From NCBI RefSeq assembly GCF_001368915.1, contig NZ_CSTE01000002.1, forward strand, positions 1,674,961 to 1,738,960: DNA of 64,000 nt, written 5' to 3'. The first letter of the stretch is position 1; each line of letters starts with the position of its first letter. Shown in pieces: positions 17,518 to 26,192 of the stretch. Position numbers and translations under genes: made by a program. The notes beneath the pieces are model-generated. The model saw only the letters and a program-made list of their open reading frames with translations. It was not told the DNA's origin and ran no database searches. Source of the DNA: Haloferax massiliensis. Its GTDB lineage: Archaea > Halobacteriota > Halobacteria > Halobacteriales > Haloferacaceae.

Positions 17518-19032
17518 ATGGCACAGTCCTCCGCGGAATCCGACTCGGAGTCGGCGTACGACCGGCTCCTCACGAAGTACAAGCGAATCGCCAACGTCGA
17601 GAACGCCGGCGGCATCCTCTCGTGGGACCAGCAGGTCATGATGCCCGACGAGGGGACGCCCGCGCGCTCTCAGCAGATGTCCGCGCTCTCCGCCCTGAGC
17701 CACGAACTCCTGACCGACGACGAGTTCGGCGACCTGCTCGACGCGGCCGAGGCCGACGACCCGACCGACGAGCAGGCCGACGTGCTGCGCGAACTCCGCC
17801 GCGACTACGAGCGGGCGGCCCGCGTGCCGAACGACCTCGTCGAGAAGATTTCCGCGGCGTCGTCGGAGGCCATCCCGGCGTGGAAGCAGGCGAAGGCCGA
17901 AGACGACTTCGAGACGTTCGCCCCCCATCTGGAGAAGCACGTCGAACTGAAGCGGGAGTACGCCGAGCACATCGACCCCGACCGCGACCCCTACGAGGTG
18001 CTGTTCGAGGACTACGAGCCGTGTCTGCCCCTCGAACAGGCCGAGGAGATTCTCGCCGAGGTGCGCGAGGTGCTCGTCCCGATGATAGAGGACATCCGCG
18101 AGTCCGACGTCGACCTCGCGGTGGACGCCTTCGAGGGCGAGTTCCCCGAAGAGGACCAGGAAGCGCTCGTCCGCGACGCGCTCACGACGCTCGGCTACCC
18201 GTGGGAGCGCGGCCGCCTCGACACCGCCCCGCACCCGTTCTCGTCGGGGACGCAGTTCGACGCCCGGGTGACCACCCGCTACGACGAGTCCGACGTGCTC
18301 GGGTCGCTGTTCTCGACCGTCCACGAGTTCGGCCACGCGCTGTACACGCTCGGCCTGCCGGACGAGCACTACGCGACGCCGCTCGGCGAGAACCGCAACC
18401 TCTCTGTCCACGAGTCGCAGTCGCGGCTCTGGGAGAACCACGTCGGGCGCTCGCGGGGCTTCTGGCGGCACTTCCTGCCCACGCTCGAAGACCGGTTCCC
18501 GGAGGTCGACGCGACGGTCGAGGAGGCCTACGAGGCCGCCAATCAGGTGTACGACGACAACCTCATCCGCGTCGAGGCGGACGAGCTGACCTACCACCTG
18601 CACATCGTCATCCGGTTCGAACTCGAACGCGACCTCATCGCCGGCGACCTCGCAGTCGAGGACGTGCCGGAGGCGTGGAACGACAAGTACGAGGAGTACC
18701 TCGGAATCCGCCCGGACACCGACTCCGAGGGCTGTCTGCAGGACATCCACTGGGCGTACGGGAACTTCGGCTACTTCCCGACCTACTCGCTCGGGTCCAT
18801 CATGGCCGCCCAACTGTTTTCGGCCGCCGAGGCGGACATCGACGACCTCGACGGGAAGCTGGCCGACGGCGAGTTCGGCGACCTCCGCGAGTGGCTCCGC
18901 GAGCACATCCATCAGCATGGTCGCCGCTACGAGACCAACGACCTCGTGAAGCGGGCGACCGGCGAGGACTTCGCCGCCGACGACTTCCTCGACTACGTCG
19001 AGTCGAAATACGGGTCGCTGTACGACCTGTAG
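17518..19032 (+). CDS. M32 (Taq-type) metallocarboxypeptidase
   Basis: A 504-residue zinc carboxypeptidase of family M32. The zinc site is HEFGHALYTLG with the third ligand in SVHESQSRLWENHVGRS. N-terminal signature blocks include GGILSWDQQVMMP and EGTPARSQQMS, and IRPDTDSEGCLQDIHW follows the catalytic core. The length equals the usual family size (about 500). It should trim C-terminal residues from peptides in the cytoplasm. A good TATA-like box precedes the ATG. Confidence 0.96.
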   Translation: MAQSSAESDSESAYDRLLTKYKRIANVENAGGILSWDQQVMMPDEGTPARSQQMSALSALSHELLTDDEFGDLLDAAEADDPTDEQADVLRELRRDYERAARVPNDLVEKISAASSEAIPAWKQAKAEDDFETFAPHLEKHVELKREYAEHIDPDRDPYEVLFEDYEPCLPLEQAEEILAEVREVLVPMIEDIRESDVDLAVDAFEGEFPEEDQEALVRDALTTLGYPWERGRLDTAPHPFSSGTQFDARVTTRYDESDVLGSLFSTVHEFGHALYTLGLPDEHYATPLGENRNLSVHESQSRLWENHVGRSRGFWRHFLPTLEDRFPEVDATVEEAYEAANQVYDDNLIRVEADELTYHLHIVIRFELERDLIAGDLAVEDVPEAWNDKYEEYLGIRPDTDSEGCLQDIHWAYGNFGYFPTYSLGSIMAAQLFSAAEADIDDLDGKLADGEFGDLREWLREHIHQHGRRYETNDLVKRATGEDFAADDFLDYVESKYGSLYDL

Positions 19033-19090
19033 ACGAGACGGACAGTCCGGCGCAGTCACCCGGTTTTCGACGGCTCGGAGTCGTCGTAGG

Positions 19091-19119
19091 AACTAAATAG
19101 GGGTATGGCATATCATACC
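19091..19119 (+). promoter_or_regulatory. TATA-like box and 18-bp dyad before small zinc-finger gene
   Basis: A TATA-like aactaaatag (19091-19100) is followed by a perfect 6-bp inverted repeat with a 6-nt spacer (ggtatg at 19102-19107, catacc at 19114-19119). The start codon is at 19124, so the dyad covers the expected transcription start of a leaderless message. That is where a repressor would bind. Confidence 0.5.
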
Positions 19120-19123
19120 ATGT

Positions 19124-19300
19124 ATGGCCTCAGCACCCAGTGACGACTTGTTCGACCAGTTCTTGGCCGACCGCGGTCACGAGACAGAACCGGCACGCTG
19201 GGACCGATCCTATAACAAGCTGCAGTGTCCCGACTGCGGGGCCCTGCACGACATGGGCGCGGCGACCTGCTCCGTCTGCGGGTGGGTGCCGGAGGCCTGA
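19124..19300 (+). CDS. HVO_0416-family small zinc-finger protein
   Basis: A 58-residue micro-protein with two CxxC knuckles (CPDCG near residue 38 and CSVCG near residue 51) forming one zinc ribbon, preceded by an acidic helix (DDLFDQFLADRGHET). It matches the HVO_0416 type of haloarchaeal zinc-finger proteins. Function of this family is not settled; similar haloarchaeal micro-proteins have been linked to biofilm or motility phenotypes. A tight dyad overlaps its promoter. The gene is too short for many gene callers. Confidence 0.85.
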   Translation: MASAPSDDLFDQFLADRGHETEPARWDRSYNKLQCPDCGALHDMGAATCSVCGWVPEA

Positions 19301-19456
19301 CGCGTCCGAACTGACCAAGCCACGAGCACCTGTTCTCGACGGTTTTCACCCGCTCGGTGAGCCGTTCGCGAACGCCCGGCGAGTACGCTACTCCGGGCGC
19401 GTTCGCCCTCGTCCGAAGCACGTCGCTTATCACCGATAAGACCGTGAACGTGCACA

Positions 19457-21307
19457 ATGAGCGAATCCGACGTGACCGTCACCCGGCTGTTCGGCGGCCC
19501 GGGAAGCGGGAAGACCACGGCCTTGCTCGACAAGGTCGAGGAGATTCTCGAACAAGACGGCGTCACCATCCGCGACATTCTCGTTGTCTCTTACACCCGA
19601 GCCGCGGCGGCCGAGGTCCGCGACCGGCTCGCGGAGCGGCTCGACATCAACCCGCGGTCGCTGAAGGGGAACGTCTCGACGATGCACGCGAAAGCGTACG
19701 AACTGCTGAGTCTCTCGCGGAACGACGTGGTCGGCGAGAGCGACAAACAGGAGTTCTGCGAGGACTACGGCATCGAGTTCGAAGACGAGTACGGCGGTGC
19801 GGGCCGCCGGACCGCCCGCTCGACCACCATCGGGAACAAGATTATCGCCACGAGCCAGTGGCTCCAGCGCACCCGCCGCGACGTCTCCGACTGGTACGAC
19901 GTGCCGTTCCAGTGGAACGTCGAGGAGGTCCGCCTCCCGCCGGAAGTCGACCCGAACGCACAGGAGGGCAACAAGTACACGCCGACGTGGCCCTCCGACG
20001 ACGACCGCATCGACATCCCCGAGGCCATCCGCGCGTGGCGCGCCTACAAGGGCGAACACGGGCTGGTCGGATTCGCTGACATGCTCGAACGCGTCAAGCA
20101 GCGCGCGCTCGTCCCCAACGTCGACTACCTCGTCATCGACGAGTTCCAGGACATCACGACCCTCCAGTACGACGTGTACGAGGAGTGGAAGCCCCACATG
20201 CGGGGCGTCCTCATCGCCGGCGACGACGACCAGGTCGTCTACGCGTGGCAGGGCGCCGACCCGAACCTCCTCCTCGACGCCGAACGCGACGAGGACGTGG
20301 TGCTCCCGAACTCCTACCGGCTCCCGTCGAACGTCCTCAACGTCGTCAACCGGGAGATTCGCCACATCGACAAGCGTCAGGAGAAGGACCTCAAACCCCG
20401 CAAGGAAGGCGGCGCGGTCGAGGCCGTCGAGAGCCCGTCGATGCTCGAACTCGCCCGGAACGTCCGCTACACCGTCGAGAAAGACGAAGGCACCGTGATG
20501 GTGCTGTTCCGCGCGCGCTACCAGATGTTCCAGTTCATCGATGAGTTCCTCCCGTCGGGCATCCCCTTCTCGACGCTGACCGACCAGCGCATGTGGACCG
20601 ACCGCCTCACGCAGTACGTCCGCGCGGTCGAGGCGCTCGACGCCGAAGAGCCCGTCGACGGGCTGGAGGCGCGCCGCCTCGCGGACATGCTCCAAGACTC
20701 CGCGTTCGGCACGAACGACCGCGACGACCTCTTCGACGCCATCGACGACAGACAGGAGGAAGTCGGCGTCGACGACATCACGAACATCGAGTTCACGCCG
20801 AAGGAGATCAAGAACTTCGCGCCGTTCGCTCCGGACAGTTCGTCCGCGAGCGACATGGTCCGCAAGGTGACGAGCTTCCAGCGCAAGTCCGTCGACGCGT
20901 ACTTCGGCGGCGACTACGAGGGGATGGACCCGAGTCGCGTCCGCGTCGGCACCATCCACTCCGCGAAGGGTCGCGAGGCCGACCACGTGTTCATGGCGAC
21001 CGACCTGACCGAGAAGGTCGTCGAACAGATGGCCGCCTCCGTCTCCGACGAGGAACTCGAAGCCCGCGGTATCGAGGAGTTCACCTCGACGACGAGTCCC
21101 GTCCCGCTCATCACCGACAACGAGCGCCGCGTCTTCTACGTCGGGATGTCCCGCGCCCGCGAGCGCCTCATCGTCCTCGAAAACCTCGTCACCGGCGCGC
21201 CGACGCTGCCCATCAGCGTCCTGCTCCACGACGAAATTCGGGAGGCACCCGCGCAGGAACTCGTCGACGCCGCGCAGGAACCGCCCGCGCCCGAACCCGA
21301 GGCGTAA
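19457..21307 (+). CDS. UvrD/Rep-type superfamily 1 DNA helicase
   Basis: A 616-residue SF1A helicase. Motifs seen: Walker A GGPGSGKTT (13-21), motif Ia VVSYTRAAAAEVRDR, motif II DEFQD in YLVIDEFQDITTL, motif III GDDDQVVYAWQGAD, motif IV in PNSYRLPSN, and motifs V/VI in IHSAKGREADHVF and FYVGMSRARERL. It is shorter than bacterial UvrD because the 1B/2B insertions are reduced. It probably acts as a 3'-5' helicase in repair or replication restart. It stands alone upstream of the M24-like gene. Confidence 0.93.
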   Translation: MSESDVTVTRLFGGPGSGKTTALLDKVEEILEQDGVTIRDILVVSYTRAAAAEVRDRLAERLDINPRSLKGNVSTMHAKAYELLSLSRNDVVGESDKQEFCEDYGIEFEDEYGGAGRRTARSTTIGNKIIATSQWLQRTRRDVSDWYDVPFQWNVEEVRLPPEVDPNAQEGNKYTPTWPSDDDRIDIPEAIRAWRAYKGEHGLVGFADMLERVKQRALVPNVDYLVIDEFQDITTLQYDVYEEWKPHMRGVLIAGDDDQVVYAWQGADPNLLLDAERDEDVVLPNSYRLPSNVLNVVNREIRHIDKRQEKDLKPRKEGGAVEAVESPSMLELARNVRYTVEKDEGTVMVLFRARYQMFQFIDEFLPSGIPFSTLTDQRMWTDRLTQYVRAVEALDAEEPVDGLEARRLADMLQDSAFGTNDRDDLFDAIDDRQEEVGVDDITNIEFTPKEIKNFAPFAPDSSSASDMVRKVTSFQRKSVDAYFGGDYEGMDPSRVRVGTIHSAKGREADHVFMATDLTEKVVEQMAASVSDEELEARGIEEFTSTTSPVPLITDNERRVFYVGMSRARERLIVLENLVTGAPTLPISVLLHDEIREAPAQELVDAAQEPPAPEPEA

Positions 21308-21313
21308 CGTCCC

Positions 21314-22492
21314 GTGCGGAGCGGTCCGCGCGGCGGCGACGCCATCGACGCCGCCGTTTCCGAGCGAGACGCCGTCGGCTTCGTCGCCGTCTCCCGCGGC
21401 TCAGACCCGACGAGTCGCTACCTCACCGGCCGCGAGTTCGACTGCGACCTCGCGTTCGTCCGCGTCGACGGCGAGACGCATCTCCGGGTCCCCTCGACCG
21501 TCGAACCGCCGTCGCTGTCGGTCGCCTCGGTCCGCGTCGACGACAGGCCGCCGGGGAAGGCCGCCGCGGCCGTCCTCGCGGAACACGGCGCTCCCGAAGG
21601 GACCGTCCTCGCGCCCCGGACGATTCCGCACGACGCCGCGCTCCACCTCGAATCGGCGGGCTACGACCTCGCGTCGACCGCGGCGGTCGAAGCCGCCCGC
21701 GCGGTGAAAGACGCCGCCGAGCGCGACGCAATCGAGGCCGCCCAGCGCGCGGCGACTCGCGGCGTCGGTCGCGCGGCCGCGATACTGGCGGCGGCGACGG
21801 GTGAGGAAGCCACCGACGGCGACGGCGGCGACGGCGACAGCGGTCGTGAAGACGACGGCGGCGACGGTGACGACGACCGGCCCGCCCTCCGCTGGGACGG
21901 CGCGCCGCTGTCGACCGAGCGACTCCGCCGGCAGGTGAACGCGACGCTCGCGGCCGAGGGCGTCGATGCCGCGGGCGCGACGGCGGTCCGAGCGGGAACC
22001 CGCGGCGACGGGAACGAACCGGTCGAACTCCGGCCGGGCGAGCCGATAGTCGTCGCGGTCGGCCCGCGCGGCCCGACGGGCTACCGCGGCGCGCTGGCTC
22101 GCACGTTCGTCGTCGACCCCGACGGCGGGTGGGAGCGCCGGGCGCACGTCGCCTGCGACGCCGCCAGAAAGGTCAGTCTGGTCGAGGCGGACCCCGGCGA
22201 CGACGCCGGCTTCCTCGGGAGCGAGCTCCGCGCGGAGACCGCCGCGTTCGGCTTCTCGATGGCCGACGAGGTGACCAGAGACGTCGGCGGCGGCATCGGC
22301 ATCGCGGCCCGCGAGGTCCCGCCGCTCGACGGCGACCGCGAACTCGTCGCCGGCAACGTCCTGCGGGTCCGCGCCGCGGTCACGCACCCGGACCACGGCC
22401 GGGTCGAACTGACCGACGTGCTGGTCGTCGGCGAAGACGGCCCGCGACTGCTGGGCGACGCGCCGACCGGCCTCGACCCGAGTCGCTGGTAG
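21314..22492 (+). CDS. M24-fold protein lacking metal ligands (pseudo-aminopeptidase)
   Basis: A 392-residue protein with an N-terminal creatinase-like domain (to about residue 125) and a pita-bread C-terminal domain, resembling Xaa-Pro dipeptidases. Four of the five canonical metal ligands appear replaced: VVAVGPRGPTGYRGALARTF has Ala/Gly-type residues where the DxG and DxTRT aspartates should be (about 248 and 260), DVGGGIGI lacks the histidine (about 327), and RVRAAV replaces the glutamate strand (about 351-356). Only Glu365 remains. An acidic linker at 164-189 interrupts the domain. Starts with GTG, 6 nt after the helicase stop. Confidence 0.8.
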   Translation: MRSGPRGGDAIDAAVSERDAVGFVAVSRGSDPTSRYLTGREFDCDLAFVRVDGETHLRVPSTVEPPSLSVASVRVDDRPPGKAAAAVLAEHGAPEGTVLAPRTIPHDAALHLESAGYDLASTAAVEAARAVKDAAERDAIEAAQRAATRGVGRAAAILAAATGEEATDGDGGDGDSGREDDGGDGDDDRPALRWDGAPLSTERLRRQVNATLAAEGVDAAGATAVRAGTRGDGNEPVELRPGEPIVVAVGPRGPTGYRGALARTFVVDPDGGWERRAHVACDAARKVSLVEADPGDDAGFLGSELRAETAAFGFSMADEVTRDVGGGIGIAAREVPPLDGDRELVAGNVLRVRAAVTHPDHGRVELTDVLVVGEDGPRLLGDAPTGLDPSRW

Positions 22493-22735
22493 TTACTCGT
22501 CGTCGTCCGGGTCTTTTGCGACGCCGCCGATGACTTTCTCGGCCGCGAGCGAGGGGACGTCCTGCGGCATGGTGAGGAACTTCGGGAGCGCGACCATGAG
22601 CACCGCGAGAAGGAGCATCGCGCCGCCGAAGGCGGTCCGCCCGTCGGCGAGGAGCGTGAGGCCGAAGCCGCCGACGGGGATGGCGAAGATGAGGGTCGCC
22701 GCGAGACCGACCATCTCCAGGATTCCGAGTCGCAT
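22493..22735 (-). CDS. Small two-helix membrane protein
   Basis: An 80-residue protein with two membrane helices (about residues 5-27 and 36-52), then a polar, acidic C-terminal tail (MPQDVPSLAAEKVIGG...). It looks like a family conserved in haloarchaea but I cannot name a function. It is convergent with the M24-like gene, with the two stop codons adjacent. The ATG at 22735 begins MRLGILEMVGLAATL. Confidence 0.75.
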   Translation of the reverse strand: MRLGILEMVGLAATLIFAIPVGGFGLTLLADGRTAFGGAMLLLAVLMVALPKFLTMPQDVPSLAAEKVIGGVAKDPDDDE

Positions 22736-22883
22736 CGCCCGAGGATACTCCGCGGGCGACTAAAAGCGTCGCGACCGGCGGTCGGACGAGCGCGTCGTTT
22801 GAGAGGTGGGAGCCGGGCGACCCGTCGCCGCGGCCGACCGTCGCGCGGGGTAGCATTAAGCCGCCTCCGAATCGACTGCCAGC

Positions 22884-24710
22884 ATGGTCGCCGTCACGTC
22901 CGGGATGCTCGTCGTCTTCGCGCTCGTCGTCGTCACGATGGCGCTTTTCGTGACGGAGGCGGCCCCGCCGGACGTGACGGCAATCGGCGTCATCGTCGCG
23001 CTCGTCGTCCTCGAACCGTGGACGCGGGTGGACCTCCAGACGGGGCTGTCGGGGTTTTCGAGCGCCGCGACCATCACCGTCCTCTCGATGTACGCCCTCA
23101 GCGAGGGGGTGCGACAGACCGGCGCGATTCGCGTCCTCGGCGACGCGGTCGCCTCGTTTACGAACGGGAGCGAGTCCCGACTGCTCGCCGCGGTCGTCGG
23201 CCTCACCGGCCCCGTCGCGGGCGTCGTGAACAACACGCCGGTCGTGGCGGTGTTCGTGCCGATGGTCTCGGACCTCGCCGACCAGGCGAACGTCTCGCCG
23301 TCGAAGCTCCTCATTCCCCTCTCGTACGCCTCGATGCTCGGCGGCACGCTCACGCTCGTCGGGACGGCGACGAACCTCGTCGCCAGCGAGGCCTACGCCG
23401 CGGCGACCGGGTTGCCGCCGTTTTCGATGTTCACGTTTACGCCCCTCGGTGCGGTGGTGTTCGTCGTCGGCGCGGGCTACCTCCTGACGGTCGCGCCGCG
23501 GCTCCTTCCCGAGCGAATCGAGCCCGGAAACCGAACCGGGAACTACGGCGTCGAGCCGTTTCTCGCCCGCGTGCTCGTCCCCGCGCGGTCGCCGCTCGTC
23601 GGCATCCCGGCGGGCGAGGTCTCCGACGACACCTACCGCGACCTCAACGTGGACATCCTCGACGTGCTCCGCGGCGGTGAGCACTTCATCGCGGCCGACT
23701 CCGACCGCGAGGTCGAGTCGCGGGACATCCTGACCATCCGGGGCGACCCGGCGACGATTCGGCGCTTCTGCGACCTCGCGGACCTGCGGTTCCTCCCGCG
23801 CGCGTCGGTCACCGACGCCGAACTCGACCGCCCCGAGCGCGTGGCGCTCGTCGAACTCGTCGTCCCCCGCGAGTCCGGCCTCGTCGGCGAGACCATCGGC
23901 GGCGCGCGACTCCGCGAGCGCTACGACGCGACGGTGCTCGCGGTCCGTCGGCGCGGCGGCGACCTCATCCGCGAGCACTTCAGAGACGTGGAACTCCAAG
24001 TCGGCGACTCACTGCTCCTCCAGACGACGAACGAGACGGCGCGATACCTCCGCGACAGCGGCGACTTCGTCGTGACCAGCGAGGTCGCAGACGAGTTCAT
24101 CGAGGACAACGGCGGACTGTCACCGACGTCGTTCCGCGCGTTCGCCGTCATCGCGGCGGTCATCGGACTGGCCGCGCTCGGCGTCGTGCCCATCGCCATC
24201 GCCGCGCTCGGCGGCGTCGCCGCGATGGTCACGCTCGGCTGTCTCTCGGCGAGCGACGCCTACGGCGCGGTGAGCTGGAACGTCATCTTCCTCCTCGCGG
24301 GCGTCATTCCGCTCGGGCAGGCGCTCCAGCTGACCGGCGGCGTCGCGCTCCTCTCGGAGTTCGTCGGCGTCGCCGCGACCTACCTGCCCGTCGTCGTCGT
24401 GCTCGCCGCGTTCTACCTGCTCACGGGGCTGTTGGCGAACGTCATCACGCCGGTCGCGAGCGTCGTCCTCATGCTCCCGGTCGCCATCGACACCGCGTTC
24501 GGCCTCGGTGCCGACCCCTTCGGCTTCGCCCTCGCGGTCACCTTCGGCGGGAGCACGGCGTTCATGACGCCCATCGGCTACCAGACGAACCTGATGGTGT
24601 ACGGGCCGGGCGGCTACCGCTTCACCGACTATCTCCGCGTGGGCGCGCCGCTCCAGCTTCTTCTCACGGTCGTCACGACGGCCGGTATCGTCCTCTTGTG
24701 GGGGGTCTAG
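22884..24710 (+). CDS. SLC13/DASS-family permease with TrkA-C domains
   Basis: A 608-residue anion/dicarboxylate-type transporter. Two membrane halves (about residues 1-200 and 415-608) flank two soluble RCK/TrkA-C-like domains (about 220-300 and 310-395), which usually bind regulatory ligands. The paired re-entrant signatures appear as VNNTPVVAVFVP and GTATNLVAS in the first half and NVITPVASVVLMLP and MTPIGYQTNLMVYGP in the second. Substrates in the family include sulfate and C4-dicarboxylates; no neighbour decides. The start MVAVTSGML is the first ATG of the frame. Confidence 0.92.
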   Translation: MVAVTSGMLVVFALVVVTMALFVTEAAPPDVTAIGVIVALVVLEPWTRVDLQTGLSGFSSAATITVLSMYALSEGVRQTGAIRVLGDAVASFTNGSESRLLAAVVGLTGPVAGVVNNTPVVAVFVPMVSDLADQANVSPSKLLIPLSYASMLGGTLTLVGTATNLVASEAYAAATGLPPFSMFTFTPLGAVVFVVGAGYLLTVAPRLLPERIEPGNRTGNYGVEPFLARVLVPARSPLVGIPAGEVSDDTYRDLNVDILDVLRGGEHFIAADSDREVESRDILTIRGDPATIRRFCDLADLRFLPRASVTDAELDRPERVALVELVVPRESGLVGETIGGARLRERYDATVLAVRRRGGDLIREHFRDVELQVGDSLLLQTTNETARYLRDSGDFVVTSEVADEFIEDNGGLSPTSFRAFAVIAAVIGLAALGVVPIAIAALGGVAAMVTLGCLSASDAYGAVSWNVIFLLAGVIPLGQALQLTGGVALLSEFVGVAATYLPVVVVLAAFYLLTGLLANVITPVASVVLMLPVAIDTAFGLGADPFGFALAVTFGGSTAFMTPIGYQTNLMVYGPGGYRFTDYLRVGAPLQLLLTVVTTAGIVLLWGV

Positions 24711-24711
24711 G

Positions 24712-25446
24712 TCACTCGGCTCGGCTCTCGCCCGCGTTGCGACGCTGGTCAGTCTCCGCCCGGACGCCGTCCTCGCCGTTCGAGGGGTCGTAGCCCGCCG
24801 GCCCCGACGGGAGCGTCTCCGGGTCGTCGACGCTCAGGCCCGTGGTGACGAGAAGCCGGAGGCCGCGTCGGACCGGCATGTCGAGTTCGCGAATCTCGTC
24901 GGGCGAGACCATGATGAGCGCGCCGGCGGTCGGGTTCGGGCTGTGCGGGACGAACACGGTAAACAGGTCGTCGTCGGAGACCTCGGAGACCGACGGCGGG
25001 GCCTCGTTGGTGACGAAGCCGATTGAGAACAGCCCCTCGCGCGGGTATTCGACCAGCACCACGCGGTCGTAGCCGGCGGTCGGTTCGGTGAGCGACTCCG
25101 ACACCTGCCGGACGCCGAAGTAGATGGTGCGGACGAGCGGGAGGAGCCGAACGCCGCGCTCGAAGCTCCCGAAGAGCCGCTGGCCGAGGCTCATCGACGC
25201 GAGGTAGCCGAGAAGCGAGACGGCCACGGCGATGACGAGCGCCGACAGCACCTGCGAGATGAGGACGATGTCGCCGGAGTAGTTGAGCGCATCGGCGAGG
25301 AACGGCGTCACCTGACGGACGACCGGGCGGAGCGCGGCGGTGATGCGGTTGAACGCGAACTGGAGGACGAACACGGTCACGGCCAGCGGGGTGACGAGAA
25401 TGAGACCCGTGACGAAACTGCTCCGCAGGCGAGCCAGAACGTCCAT
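24712..25446 (-). CDS. DUF502-family membrane protein
   Basis: A 244-residue membrane protein of the DUF502 family. Two long hydrophobic helices (about residues 10-30 and 60-85) precede a conserved soluble domain with VRTIYFGVRQVSESL, VVLVEYPREGLFSIGFVT and FVPHSPNPTAGALIMV, all recognisable DUF502 blocks. The last 40 residues are acidic and variable. Convergent with the SLC13 gene with one nucleotide between stop codons. Function is unknown; an envelope-maintenance role is sometimes assumed. Confidence 0.9.
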   Translation of the reverse strand: MDVLARLRSSFVTGLILVTPLAVTVFVLQFAFNRITAALRPVVRQVTPFLADALNYSGDIVLISQVLSALVIAVAVSLLGYLASMSLGQRLFGSFERGVRLLPLVRTIYFGVRQVSESLTEPTAGYDRVVLVEYPREGLFSIGFVTNEAPPSVSEVSDDDLFTVFVPHSPNPTAGALIMVSPDEIRELDMPVRRGLRLLVTTGLSVDDPETLPSGPAGYDPSNGEDGVRAETDQRRNAGESRAE

Positions 25447-25554
25447 ACCGACTCTCCGGACGACGAGCGTAAAATTGTATGGGCGAGATCGTCACAGAAA
25501 CGTGATAGAGAACGGAAACGATAGGCATTAACTTCACCCGTCCGAAGCCGCGGT

Positions 25555-26166
25555 ATGTTCACGGGAATCGTGGAGGGGCCGGGCGAAATCGTCGACGTGA
25601 CCGACGCCGACGGTGGTCGCCGCCTCCGCATCCGGACCGACCTCGCGTTCGACGACCTCCACCACGGCCAGTCAATCGCGGTCTCGGGCGTCTGTCTGAC
25701 CGTCGAGGCGTTCGGCGACGACTGGTTCGAGGTGTTCCTCGCGGCGGAGACGGTCGAGAAGACCTACCTCGGCGACGTCGTCGAGGGCGACCGCGTCAAC
25801 CTCGAACGGGCCCTCGCGGCCGACGACCGTTTCGACGGCCACATCGTCCAGGGACACGTCGACGGCACGACGACGGTCACGAACGTCGAGCGCGTCGGCG
25901 ACGACTGGTTCTTCGAGTTCGACCTCCCCGAGTCACTGGCGAAGTACGTCGTCCAGAAGGGCTCGGTCTGTCTCGACGGCATCAGCCTCACCGTGGCCGA
26001 CCGCCGCGGGGACTCCTTCGCCGTGGCCATCATCCCGACGACCTACGACCTGACGACGCTCTCGGAAAAGGAGGTCGGCGACCCGATTCACGTCGAGGTC
26101 GACGTGGTGGCGAAGTACGTCGAATCGATGCTCGACGGCTACGCCGAGCGGTTGGTCGCCGAGTAG
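25555..26166 (+). CDS. ribE: Riboflavin synthase, alpha subunit type
   Basis: A 203-residue enzyme that dismutates two 6,7-dimethyl-8-ribityllumazines into riboflavin. It has the internal duplication of the bacterial-type synthase: barrel 1 starts MFTGIVEGPGEIV and barrel 2 repeats FDGHIVQGHVDGTTTV. Conserved HGQSIAVSGVCLTV (barrel 1) and KGSVCLDGISLTV (barrel 2) are both present. This is the bacterial-type enzyme rather than the archaeal RibC of methanogens. No other rib gene is adjacent. Confidence 0.95.
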   Translation: MFTGIVEGPGEIVDVTDADGGRRLRIRTDLAFDDLHHGQSIAVSGVCLTVEAFGDDWFEVFLAAETVEKTYLGDVVEGDRVNLERALAADDRFDGHIVQGHVDGTTTVTNVERVGDDWFFEFDLPESLAKYVVQKGSVCLDGISLTVADRRGDSFAVAIIPTTYDLTTLSEKEVGDPIHVEVDVVAKYVESMLDGYAERLVAE

Positions 26167-26192
26167 GCGACCGGTTCGCACGTCTCGCTGAC

